Source of the DNA: [Mycobacterium] nativiensis
GTDB lineage: Bacteria; Actinomycetota; Actinomycetes; Mycobacteriales; Mycobacteriaceae
NCBI RefSeq assembly: GCF_020172685.1
Contig: NZ_CP083986.1
Location: 4,947,684 to 5,011,683 of the forward strand
Length of the DNA: 64,000 nucleotides
Direction of reading: 5' to 3'
Shown: one piece after another, positions 38,132-54,143 of the stretch
Position numbering within the stretch: the first letter of the stretch is position 1
How the letters are laid out: each line of letters starts with the position of its first letter
Notes under the pieces: generated by a model
The model's input: only the letters and a program-made list of their open reading frames with translations
Databases searched by the model: none
What the model was told of the DNA's origin: nothing
Made by a program: the position numbers and the translations under genes

Positions 38132-39582
38132 CTTCCCGCGAGCGTGCAGATTTGTCCGCCACGATCTGGGGACAGTTGGGCACGCTCGCGGGAGAAGGAC
38201 GTCAGCTCTCCCAGCTCTCGCTCCAGCTCGCCCTGCACGCCGGGGATACCCGTGCCGCGCAGGGAGCACCCGGCTGTCTCCGGCAGGAACCGCAGTGCGA
38301 CTAGGCCGATCACCGCGGCGAACACCAGGTAGGCGGCCGGAAAGAGTTGCCAGCCGGTGTGTTCGATGACCGTGTCGGCCACCACCGGTGCGGTTCCGCC
38401 GAACATCGCCACGGCTGCGTTGTCGGCGATCGCGAAGCCGGCGTAGCGCACCTGGGTGGGGAACATTGCCGGGAACGTCGCCGACACCGTCGCCAACGGC
38501 GCGGCGAACAGCACACTGAGCACTGTGAAACCGACTAGGGCCCAACCAAATCCCTGACCCATCAGCCAGTACATCGGCAGCGCCAACACCACGAACCCGA
38601 GTAGCGAAACGCGCCACAACGGCTTACGGCCGATGCGATCCGACCAGGCTCCGGCGAACGGGATGCAGGCCATCATCGCGAGCTCCCCGATCAGCACCAC
38701 CGCCGTCCTGCTGCGCTCGTCGAGCCCGGCCGAGGCGTGCAGGTACGTGGGCTGGTAGGTCACCAGGGTGTAGTCGATGATGTTGAGCGCGACAACCATC
38801 GCGAATGTGACCGCGATCGGCCGGGTGTAGTTGGTCAGCAGGTCCACCAGGCGGTCCCACGCCGATCCGGTGATCTCTTCGCACGCAACGCATTCGGCGA
38901 ATACCGGCGTCTCCTCCATCCGGCTGCGCAGCATCAGACCCACTGCGCCCAGTGGCAACGCCAGCAGGAACGGGATCCGCCAGCCCCAGGCTGTCATCTG
39001 CTCGTGGGACAGCAGGGCCTCGAGCACCAGTACCACCGCGCTGCCCATCACAAAGCCGCCCACCGCACCGAATTCCAGAAAGCTGCCGTAAGTGCCGCGT
39101 TTGGCGTCGGGCGCACTCTCGGCCATGAACGTTGCCGCGCCGCCGTATTCGCCGCCGGTGGAAAACCCCTGCACCACCCGCAGGGCGATCAGCAGGCCCG
39201 GCGCCCACCAGCCCGCAACGGCGTAAGTGGGCAGCACACCGATCAGGGTGGTCGCCACCGCGATCAGCGCAATGGTCGCGACCAGCACCGATTTGCGTCC
39301 GAACCGGTCGCCGATCGGGCCCCAGACCATGCCGCCCAGTGGCCGCAACACGAAGGACACCGCGAAGCCCAGCATGGTGCCGAGGCTGCCCAACGCATCC
39401 GGGAAGAAGGCCTCGGTGAGGTAGGTCGCCACAACGGCGTAGACCCCGTAGTCATACCATTCTGTCGCATTGCCGACTGCCGACGCCATAATCGCCTTGC
39501 GCAGGATGCGGTTACGGTCTTGCGGGCGTTGCGTCCGTGCGACCGGCGCCGCCGGTCGCGGCGCGGGCAGCAGCAGACTCAT
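38128..39582 (-). CDS. MFS transporter, metabolite:H+ symporter (MHS) type
   Basis: This 484-residue protein has 12 predicted membrane segments and the hallmarks of the MHS branch: GNATEWYDYGVY in the first segment (about 37-48), GPIGDRFGRKSVL in loop 2-3 (about 88-100) and GFSTGGEYGGAATFMAE (about 138-154). The family imports organic acids, osmolytes or similar solutes with protons; the substrate here is unknown. The ATG has GAGG four bases upstream. The last ~20 codons run through the long inverted repeat at 38134-38193 and the stop overlaps the embB stop. The C-terminal tail (RERAQLSPDRGG) may therefore be a late extension into an old terminator. The gene has no counterpart here in M. tuberculosis. 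Confidence 0.87.
   Translation of the reverse strand: MSLLLPAPRPAAPVARTQRPQDRNRILRKAIMASAVGNATEWYDYGVYAVVATYLTEAFFPDALGSLGTMLGFAVSFVLRPLGGMVWGPIGDRFGRKSVLVATIALIAVATTLIGVLPTYAVAGWWAPGLLIALRVVQGFSTGGEYGGAATFMAESAPDAKRGTYGSFLEFGAVGGFVMGSAVVLVLEALLSHEQMTAWGWRIPFLLALPLGAVGLMLRSRMEETPVFAECVACEEITGSAWDRLVDLLTNYTRPIAVTFAMVVALNIIDYTLVTYQPTYLHASAGLDERSRTAVVLIGELAMMACIPFAGAWSDRIGRKPLWRVSLLGFVVLALPMYWLMGQGFGWALVGFTVLSVLFAAPLATVSATFPAMFPTQVRYAGFAIADNAAVAMFGGTAPVVADTVIEHTGWQLFPAAYLVFAAVIGLVALRFLPETAGCSLRGTGIPGVQGELERELGELTSFSRERAQLSPDRGGQICTLAGS
38134..38193. terminator. Inverted repeat at the embB/transporter convergence
   Basis: A perfect 14-base stem (38134-38147 with 38180-38193; TCCCGCGAGCGTGC) encloses 32 bases. 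It starts two bases after the embB stop and lies within the transporter coding region. It resembles intergenic hairpins common in mycobacteria and probably ends embB transcription. Confidence 0.6.
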
Positions 39583-39826
39583 CGGGCCTCGTTACGGCAC
39601 ACGGTGTCCCCCTCATCACACCGTCGGAGGCTCGCTCAGCGATCCGCGCAGCCGGGAATCACGTTCCGGCCCCGGCTAATTGGAACCTCGGCGGATAGCC
39701 CTCGCATGGGATCGCCTGGGGGATAACACTAATGACTCTGAGGCGAAAGTGATTGGTGTTGCGGAAGCGTTACGCAACACTTACCGGCCCGAGACCGGTT
39801 ATTCGAGTGATGACCCGGAAACGGGT

Positions 39827-41101
39827 CTAACCCAAGGCCGCCAACGGGTCGCCGACCAGCGAGGCCCAGAACATGTCCGTCAGGCCCTGAAGCAGCTCCG
39901 GCACCGACGGATTGTCGGCGTCCACAAAACCGACGTTGGCCGCCGCCGCCAGCAGGGTTGCCACCACGGGGCTGTCGATCATCGCCGGGACCTGATAGGT
40001 CTCCGGGTTCATCAAGTCGGCGGTGAAGGCGCCCCAACCGGTCTGCGCCGCCTTCTCCAGCGCGAGCGACACCTCCGACCAGTCGAGGGTGGGCCCGTCC
40101 GGCGTCATCGAAGTCGGCACGTCGGCCGGGCCGTCGTTCCAGCCGTGGTCGATGTTGCCGTAGCCCAGATTCACCAGAATCCGCATGGTCGGCTCCATCA
40201 GGTCATAGAGCGGTTTCCCGATGACCGGGACGAACAGCATCGGCCACAGCAGCGGGAGGTACTCGCTGGGGATCATGTAGGAGTTGATCAGGCTGTCCGG
40301 GCTCGATTCCAGGAGGGTCGCGTCGGCGATCTGCTCAGGGGTCAGGCCCAGGTAGGCCAGGTGCGAAGTGACCATGCCCATGACCGCGTTGAGGCTCGAC
40401 AGCAGGTTCATCGAGTAGCGCGGGAAGTCCGCGTAGCCGTCGTACTCCATGGTGTAGATGTCCGTCGGGTACAGGTCGCTGGGCGTGGGATTTCCGACGG
40501 TGACGTGACTTTGCAGCAGCCACTCCGCCAAGCCGGGCATGTCGAAGCCGGGCAGCATGCCGCCGTTGGGGTTGGCCGAATCACCGATCAGCACGAAGTG
40601 CACCGCGTCGCGGTCCACACCGGCGTCGTGCAGCTGCTGCATCGCCAGCGTCGTCAGGGCGGCGCTCTGGGAGTAGCCGAACACCGTCACCGGGTGGTCG
40701 GCGGAGATTTCGTCGGCCTGGTAGAGGCCGAGCACCTTCGCGGTCAGAATCGCCGCGCCTTCGGCCAGCGAGCTGTCCAGCAGATACGGCGACGCGGGGG
40801 TGGTCAGCACCTCGACGTTCCCGGTGAACCCGTGCGGCTGCAGATACAGCTGCGCCACGGCCTCGGCGTACTGCTGGCCCGGTGTCGGCATCATGCTGGG
40901 GCCCATGATCAGCGCGATGCCGGACCCGGACAGGCTTCCGCCTTCGGCGGCGGCCAACTGCACACCCACCGGGCTCGTCGCCGCGGCCGACGCCGTCACG
41001 GCGGGGATTCCGCCGAGCGCGACCGCCAACGCGGCGGCGCCCACTGCGACTCGCACGCCCGGTGCGTGTCGGCGGGGCAGGGCAGTTACGGCATCGAACA
41101 T
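39827..41101 (-). CDS. Exported PE-PPE-domain serine hydrolase
   Basis: This 424-residue protein has a signal peptide (VAVGAAALAVALGGIPAVTASAAA split across about residues 18-41). An alpha/beta-hydrolase domain of the PE-PPE C-terminal type follows (start motif ALIMGPSMMPTP, about 63-74). The nucleophile motif is GYSQSA with S144. LIGDSANPNGG and NIDHGW are also typical of the family and may supply parts of the catalytic site. It has neither a PE nor a PPE N-terminus, so export is by signal peptide and not by ESX targeting. I chose the ATG at 41101 because GAGGAAG lies five bases upstream. Esterase or lipase activity is expected; the substrate is unknown. Confidence 0.87.
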   Translation of the reverse strand: MFDAVTALPRRHAPGVRVAVGAAALAVALGGIPAVTASAAATSPVGVQLAAAEGGSLSGSGIALIMGPSMMPTPGQQYAEAVAQLYLQPHGFTGNVEVLTTPASPYLLDSSLAEGAAILTAKVLGLYQADEISADHPVTVFGYSQSAALTTLAMQQLHDAGVDRDAVHFVLIGDSANPNGGMLPGFDMPGLAEWLLQSHVTVGNPTPSDLYPTDIYTMEYDGYADFPRYSMNLLSSLNAVMGMVTSHLAYLGLTPEQIADATLLESSPDSLINSYMIPSEYLPLLWPMLFVPVIGKPLYDLMEPTMRILVNLGYGNIDHGWNDGPADVPTSMTPDGPTLDWSEVSLALEKAAQTGWGAFTADLMNPETYQVPAMIDSPVVATLLAAAANVGFVDADNPSVPELLQGLTDMFWASLVGDPLAALG

Positions 41102-41170
41102 CAGACTTCCTCGCCCCCGACCAAAGGACCTCACACCGATGTGGCGCCCATCGGAGGTGATGATTTCAAT

Positions 41171-41209
41171 CACACTCTGTTATGTCAAATTAAGGTACGA
41201 CAGAGCGTG
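41171..41209 (-). promoter_or_regulatory. Candidate operator upstream of the PE-PPE-domain hydrolase
   Basis: An inverted repeat of 8 in 9 positions (41171-41179 with 41201-41209; CACnCTCTG) lies about 70-108 bases before the hydrolase start. The minus strand carries TACCTT between the arms, a possible -10 box. A regulator site is inferred from this overlap only. Confidence 0.35.
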
Positions 41210-41285
41210 ATCAACGGTTTCACCTGGGACAACGGCACCACCCCCGACTGCCGGGCCGGATAAACGCTGAGTGCTGACTTAGCGC

Positions 41286-48193
<6,908 letters not shown>

Positions 48194-48199
48194 CTGGGG

Positions 48200-50107
48200 T
48201 TACGCCTGGTCGGGGAAGGAGTTCACAGTGGTGCCGCCGCGCAGGCTGCCGTCCAGGTAGGCGGCCCGGCAGGCGCGGCGACCGATCTTGCCGCTGGAGG
48301 TGCGCGGCACCGTGCCCGCCGACACCAGCAGCACGTCGCGCACGGTCACGCCGTGGCGCACCGCGATCGCCGCCCGGATGTCGTCGGCGATCGGCTGGTA
48401 GTCCAACTTGTGGGCGCCCACGGCCCGCTCGGCGACGATCACCAACTGCTCGGAGCTGTCCTCGGCGTCGTACTTGAGCCCCGAGTGCGGGTTGTCGAAC
48501 GCCTCGGTCGGCAGCTGGTTGGCCGGCACCGAGAACGCCGCGACGTAGCCGGCGCGCAGGGCACGGCTGGCCTCCTGCGCCGAGTACTCCAAGTCCTGCG
48601 GGTAGTGGTTGCGGCCGTCGACGATCACCAGGTCCTTCACCCGGCCGGTGATGTAGAGGTCGCCCTGGAAGTAGGTGCCGTAGTCACCGGTGCGGACCCA
48701 GTAGCCGTCTTCCTTGGAGCCCTCGGCACGCGACGGGCTGGTGCGGGTCTTGAGCACGTTCTGGAAGGTGTCGACGGTCTCCTCGTCGCGGTTCCAGTAG
48801 CCGACGCCCATATTGTTGCCCTGCAGCCAGATCTCGCCGATCTGGCCGTCGGGCAGTTCCGCGCCGGTCTCGTAGTCGACGATCACCGCCCACTGGTCGA
48901 CGCTGACCTTGCCGGCCGAGGCCTGGCTGACCGCGTTCGGGGCGTCCGCGGGGACCTCCACGAACCGGTTGGAGTTGTTGAGCTCCTCGCGGTCGACGTA
49001 GACGATCTTGGGCGACTCGTCCATCGCGATCATCGAGACGAACAGGGTGGCCTCGGCCAGTCCGTAGGACGGCTTGATGACGCGGTCACGCAGGCCGTAC
49101 GGGCCGAACGCGTCCATGAACTTGCGCACCGACGCCGCCGAGACGGGCTCGCTGCCGTTCATGATCGCCTTGACATTGGACAAGTCCAGGGGCGGGTCGC
49201 CCTCCTTGGGCAGGCCGCGGGCGGCGGCGTGCTCGAAGGCGAAGTTCGGCGACACCGTGTAGCACTCGCCGGTCTCGCCCTCTTTGCGGGCCATCTCCCG
49301 GATCCACCGGTAGGGCCGGCGCACGAAGGCGGCCGGCGTCATGAAGGTCATCTGCTGGCCCATCACGCTCGACAGGGTGATGGTGACCAGACCCATGTCG
49401 TGGAAGAACGGCAGCCAGGTGACGGCGCGGTCGCCCTCGCGGCCCTGCAGCCGTTCCAGCAGTTGCACGACGTTGGTGGGCAGGTTCAGCTGGGTGATCT
49501 TCACGCCGGTGGGAGTGCGGGTGGAGCCGGAGGTGTACTGCAGGTAGCTGACCGCGTCCATGTCGGCTTCGGGCAGCACCCAGGTGGCGCCGACCTCGGC
49601 GGGCACCGCGTCGACCGCGATCACCCGCGGCCGGGCATTGGCCGGGCGGCTGCGCAGGAACTTGCGGACGCCTTCGGCGGAGTCGCTGGTGGTCAGCACC
49701 ACCGACGGGGTGCAGTCGTCCAGCACGGCGTGCAGCCGGCCGACGTGGCCTGGCTCGCCCGGGTCGAACAGCGGCACCGCGATCCGGCCGGAATACAGGG
49801 TGCCGAAGAACGAGACCAGGTAGTCCAGGTTCTGGCCGCACAGGATCGCCACCCGGTCGCCGGGCTGGGTGACCTGCTGCAGGCGGGCCCCGACCGCCCG
49901 GTTGCGGGCACCGAACTCGGCCCAGGAGATGTCACGGGCGACGCCGTCGCGCTCGGTGGAGAAATCCAGGAACCGGTAGGCCACCTTGTCGCCGCGCAGC
50001 GCCGACCACCGTTCGACGGTGCGCACCAGGTTGGCGTTGTCCGGGAAGCGGATCTTGCCATCCTTGACGAATGGGTTGCGGTATGCGGCCTGGGCTGCCG
50101 GGACCAT
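48200..50107 (-). CDS. fadD32: Long-chain fatty-acid-AMP ligase FadD32
   Basis: FadD32 activates meromycolic acid as acyl-AMP and loads it on the N-terminal ACP of Pks13. The product has 635 residues. It has the adenylation P-loop [15 protein letters not shown] (189-203), the YGLAEATLF motif (about 357-365), WVRTGDYG (about 470-477), [12 protein letters not shown] and a C-terminal GKIGRRAC that supplies the usual lysine. The region between the sub-domains has the insertion typical of AMP ligases. The ATG has AGGAG seven bases upstream. A LexA-box-like palindrome ends 16 bases before the start. This is the first gene of the fadD32-pks13-accD4 operon. Confidence 0.96.
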   Translation of the reverse strand: MVPAAQAAYRNPFVKDGKIRFPDNANLVRTVERWSALRGDKVAYRFLDFSTERDGVARDISWAEFGARNRAVGARLQQVTQPGDRVAILCGQNLDYLVSFFGTLYSGRIAVPLFDPGEPGHVGRLHAVLDDCTPSVVLTTSDSAEGVRKFLRSRPANARPRVIAVDAVPAEVGATWVLPEADMDAVSYLQYTSGSTRTPTGVKITQLNLPTNVVQLLERLQGREGDRAVTWLPFFHDMGLVTITLSSVMGQQMTFMTPAAFVRRPYRWIREMARKEGETGECYTVSPNFAFEHAAARGLPKEGDPPLDLSNVKAIMNGSEPVSAASVRKFMDAFGPYGLRDRVIKPSYGLAEATLFVSMIAMDESPKIVYVDREELNNSNRFVEVPADAPNAVSQASAGKVSVDQWAVIVDYETGAELPDGQIGEIWLQGNNMGVGYWNRDEETVDTFQNVLKTRTSPSRAEGSKEDGYWVRTGDYGTYFQGDLYITGRVKDLVIVDGRNHYPQDLEYSAQEASRALRAGYVAAFSVPANQLPTEAFDNPHSGLKYDAEDSSEQLVIVAERAVGAHKLDYQPIADDIRAAIAVRHGVTVRDVLLVSAGTVPRTSSGKIGRRACRAAYLDGSLRGGTTVNSFPDQA

Positions 50108-50122
50108 GCAAAATCTCCTGTC

Positions 50123-50138
50123 ACGAACATATGTTCAA
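50123..50138. promoter_or_regulatory. LexA (SOS) box-like palindrome before fadD32
   Basis: The sequence ACGAACATATGTTCAA has a perfect 12-base palindrome at its centre. Against the mycobacterial SOS box TCGAAC-N4-GTTCGA it matches 10 of 12 defined positions. It ends 16 bases upstream of the fadD32 ATG, where a bound repressor could block transcription. Binding is inferred. Confidence 0.45.
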
Positions 50139-50337
50139 TAAGCTGCCGGGCGCATCTGGCCACCCCGAAGTGGTTCACCGCGCGGACCCGGGACCTCACA
50201 GATGTTAGCGGGGTTCGGATACCCGGCGACGCGATGCTGCCCCGCGGCCACGAGCCGCCAGCTCTTAAATTGTTCTTAATGTTAGAGGCCGGTGCGGCCC
50301 ATGCCAAATCAAACGGTACCGCGTGTGACTCCCGTCT

Positions 50338-50518
50338 CCGGGTCACGAGGCGGTCCCAGCTTCGCCTCTCCTCCGTCGAGCCTCGCTGAACCGCCGGGTC
50401 ACGAGGCGGTCCCAGCTTCGCCTCTCCTCCGTCGAGCCTCGCTGAACCGCCGGGTCACGAGGCGGTCCCAGCTTCGCCTCTCCTCCGTCGAGCCTCGCTG
50501 AACCGCCGAGTCACCAGG
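50338..50518. repeat. 56-bp tandem repeat, three copies (VNTR-like)
   Basis: Three head-to-tail units of 56 bases start at 50341, 50397 and 50453, followed by a partial fourth. The units are essentially identical within the repeated core (GTCACGAGGCGGTCCCAGC and so on). Size and intergenic position resemble MIRU-type mycobacterial minisatellites. Confidence 0.85.
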
Positions 50519-50520
50519 CT

Positions 50521-51594
50521 TCAGCTGTGCGGCGGATGCGGTGCCTTGTCGATGAGGTCGCGTGCCCAGTTCAGCGTCCACTGGGTTGCGGACAGCCCGT
50601 CCTGGCTCCAGACGTCGGTGGTGCCGTACAGCGCGTGCACCGGTTGGGCGGCACCGCCGGCCAGCGTCGACAGGGTCGCCGGCAGTTTGCCCACGCTGAA
50701 CGCCTCCTGCGGGGCCGCGCAGATCAGGTCACCGGGCGCGCAGATCTCATAGGTGCGCTGGTCGAGGTCGCCGAAACCGCCCTGGCGCGCACCGGTCATG
50801 GTCAGCCCCATCCCGGACAGGATCGGCAGTTCATGCAGGGTCACCTCGGCGCCCTGACCGGCCGGGCTCGGCGGCACGTCTATTCCCACGCCGGTCTGGC
50901 GGCGGCCGTCGGCGATCAGCGCCACGCCCAGCACCAGATCTTCGTCGACCGGGCCGTCCCAGTTGCCGATCTTGCTGGCCACGTCGCCGGCGATCACCGC
51001 GCCCTGCGAGAAGCCGACCAGCACGTAGCTGGTCAGCGGGCACCGCGCGTTCATCTCGGTCATCGCCTTGATGGTGGCGCGGGTGCCCTCGTCGCGGCTG
51101 TCGTTGTAGCTCATCTGCTTGTCGGCCGACAGCGGATTATGGAACTGCGCGGTGTAGGGAACGGTGTAGGTCTGCACCCGGGCGGCGTCGAACTGTTCGG
51201 CGATCGGGCGGGTCACGCTGAGCAGCAGCGCGATGGGGAACTGGGTGGGGTTGAGCGGGTTATCCGTTGGCGACGTCTCCCAGGTGCCGGGCACCGACAC
51301 CAACTGCACGTCCGGGCAGCTGGCGTCCTGTGAGGCCGGGCGCGGCTTCTTGGTCCGCGGCGGCACCGAGCTGGTGGGCGGGACGCCCACCGACGGCGAC
51401 TCCGCGATCGGCGGTGAGGCCGGGTGGCGGATCCAGATCACCACCATCACGGCCACCAGTGCGACCACCAGTGCCATCGCCCCGGCGGCCACCCACGCCA
51501 GCAGGCGACGACGATCGCGCGGCGATTTCGTCGCTTTTCGGGGCGATTTCGCCGGAGATTTCCGGGGGGACTTCGGAGTCTTCTTGTTGGCCAT
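50521..51594 (-). CDS. culp6: Cutinase-like envelope lipase Culp6 (Rv3802c-like)
   Basis: The Rv3802c homologue is an essential phospholipase/thioesterase with cutinase fold that acts at the cell envelope and influences mycolate metabolism. The 357-residue product has one membrane anchor (about residues 32-54) and a C-terminal catalytic domain beginning near DASCPDVQ. The nucleophile is S196 (GFSQGA); GDLICAAP and PVHALYG carry the expected aspartate and histidine. The cytoplasmic N-terminus is unusual: a Lys/Ser/Pro repeat ([12 protein letters not shown]) absent from the shorter M. tuberculosis protein. I chose the ATG at 51594 because GAGAGG lies six bases upstream; the GTG at 51606 overlaps it. 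Confidence 0.93.
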   Translation of the reverse strand: MANKKTPKSPRKSPAKSPRKATKSPRDRRRLLAWVAAGAMALVVALVAVMVVIWIRHPASPPIAESPSVGVPPTSSVPPRTKKPRPASQDASCPDVQLVSVPGTWETSPTDNPLNPTQFPIALLLSVTRPIAEQFDAARVQTYTVPYTAQFHNPLSADKQMSYNDSRDEGTRATIKAMTEMNARCPLTSYVLVGFSQGAVIAGDVASKIGNWDGPVDEDLVLGVALIADGRRQTGVGIDVPPSPAGQGAEVTLHELPILSGMGLTMTGARQGGFGDLDQRTYEICAPGDLICAAPQEAFSVGKLPATLSTLAGGAAQPVHALYGTTDVWSQDGLSATQWTLNWARDLIDKAPHPPHS

Positions 51595-51628
51595 ATCGCC
51601 TCTCACGGTACAGATCAGCGATAAAGCC

Positions 51629-51691
51629 CAATGACTCTGCGCCTACCAGGCGATCTACTCGCACTTCTGCCCGGTGGACGCAGAGTCAACG
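51629..51691. terminator. Long intergenic inverted repeat, copy of the rfbD-type hairpin
   Basis: Arms of about 24 bases (51629-51653 and 51666-51691) begin TGACTCTGCG and end CGCAGAGTCAACG, with a few mismatches. The loop CTACTCGCACTT is the same as in the half-site at 63842-63879. It lies between the fbpD stop and the culp6 start. Confidence 0.6.
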
Positions 51692-51703
51692 GTGGTGGTT
51701 ACC

Positions 51704-51809
51704 GGATCGCTGCGCCGTAGCGCGATCCCGCTTCGACCGGCTGGCGCCGCTCTAGCGGATCGCTGCGCCTTAGCGTGATCCCGCTTCGACCGGCTGGCGC
51801 CGCTCTAGC
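51704..51809. repeat. 53-bp tandem repeat, two copies, overlapping the fbpD stop
   Basis: Two units of 53 bases (51704-51756 and 51757-51809) differ at two positions. The end of the second unit contains the fbpD stop and last codons (complement of CTAGCGGATCGC). The repeat therefore seems to carry a copied 3' end of the gene. It is intergenic except for the last five bases. Confidence 0.8.
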
Positions 51810-52698
51810 GGATCGCGCCGACGATGTCGCCGGACATCGCGCCCAGCTGCGACGCCCACGAACCCCAGCCGTTGTCACCGGCGGAGAAGTCGAAGTGGCC
51901 GTTGCGCCCACGCACCTGGCGGTACTGCATGTTGAAGTAGCGGCCACTGCCGGCCGCCTCGCCCGGGTCGCCGATCATCGCGGCCGGGTTGGAGGCGCCG
52001 CCCATCGGGTTGTAGATCCACACCCGGGTGTTGTTCTGCGCCAACAGGGTGGCGTGCACGGTCGGGTCGTGCCACTTCCAGCGGCCCAGCTGCGGCGCGC
52101 CCCACATGCCGTAGGGGTCCAGGCCGCCGAAGTTCTGCAGGCCGGCGCTGATCACACCGCTCTCAGTGGTGTTGGACGGCCCGAGGAAGCCCGACATGGA
52201 GCCGGCGAAGCCGAACCGGTCCGGGTGGAAGGTGGCCAGCGCCAGCGCGCCGTAACCACCCTGGGCCGCACCGACCACGGCGTGACCGCCCGGCGCCAGG
52301 CCCCGGTTGGCGGCCAACCAGTCCGGCAGCTCGGACGACAGGAAGGTGTCCCACTGCTTGCTGCCGTCCTGCTCCCAGTTGGTGTACATGCTGTAGGCCC
52401 CGCCGGCCGGTGCCACCACCGAGACACCCTTGCCCGCCAAGGTGTTCATCGCGTTGCCCGCGGTCACCCAGTTGCTCACGTCGGGGTGGGCGTCGAAGGC
52501 GTCGAGCAGGTACACCGCGTGCGGGCCCTGGTTGAGGAAGGCCACCGGGATGTCGCGGCCCATCGACGGCGACGGCACCATCAGGTTCTCGAACTGCGCG
52601 GCCTGCGCGGTGGAGCCGACGATCGTGCCGCCGCCCCACATTCCCAGTGTCAGCACGGCCACACACAGCGCCCGCATCAACTTCGACAGTCCGCTCAT
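51805..52698 (-). CDS. fbpD: Non-catalytic antigen 85 paralogue MPT51 (FbpD)
   Basis: This 297-residue exported protein has a signal peptide ending near STAQA and an alpha/beta-hydrolase domain of the antigen 85 family. The nucleophile elbow reads GAAQGG (about 143-148), so the catalytic serine is replaced by alanine. MPT51 has the same change, which explains its lack of mycolyltransferase activity; binding of fibronectin or envelope carbohydrates has been proposed. It lies directly downstream of fbpA, as in Rv3803c-Rv3804c. I chose the ATG at 52698 because GAGG lies five bases upstream. A GTG two codons earlier has no ribosome-binding site. Confidence 0.95.
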   Translation of the reverse strand: MSGLSKLMRALCVAVLTLGMWGGGTIVGSTAQAAQFENLMVPSPSMGRDIPVAFLNQGPHAVYLLDAFDAHPDVSNWVTAGNAMNTLAGKGVSVVAPAGGAYSMYTNWEQDGSKQWDTFLSSELPDWLAANRGLAPGGHAVVGAAQGGYGALALATFHPDRFGFAGSMSGFLGPSNTTESGVISAGLQNFGGLDPYGMWGAPQLGRWKWHDPTVHATLLAQNNTRVWIYNPMGGASNPAAMIGDPGEAAGSGRYFNMQYRQVRGRNGHFDFSAGDNGWGSWASQLGAMSGDIVGAIR

Positions 52699-52766
52699 AC
52701 CCACCTCGTTCGTCGGGACAGATTAGTCGGGGATCATCCGCTGGTCGCGCGCCCTGAGCCCGCTTG

Positions 52767-52779
52767 GTAGTCAACCACA
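52767..52779 (-). promoter_or_regulatory. Motif shared by fbpD and fbpA upstream regions (fbpD copy)
   Basis: On the minus strand this reads TGTGGTTGACTAC, 69 bases before the fbpD start. The same 13 bases occur 95 bases before fbpA. It contains TTGACT, a good -35 hexamer, but no -10 at standard distance is obvious. Confidence 0.4.
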
Positions 52780-52809
52780 CGGCACCGGCGGCAAGGGCCG
52801 GAAACCACC

Positions 52810-52841
52810 GACGGCGGCGACCCGCAGGGGTCGCCGCCGTC
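52810..52841 (-). terminator. Terminator hairpin after fbpA
   Basis: A perfect 14-base GC-rich stem (52810-52823 with 52828-52841) closes a four-base loop, 19 bases after the fbpA stop. No U-tract follows. It would separate fbpA and fbpD transcription. Confidence 0.7.
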
Positions 52842-52860
52842 AGCGGTGTCTCGGTGGCTG

Positions 52861-54143
<1,283 letters not shown>

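Larger units (their letters stand above)
50108..50520. other. Intergenic region between fadD32 and culp6
   Basis: This 413-base stretch holds the fadD32 ribosome-binding site, the LexA-box-like palindrome at 50123-50138, a moderately AT-rich patch around 50265-50320, and the tandem repeat at 50338-50518 that directly abuts the culp6 stop. No gene is supported. Confidence 0.6.
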
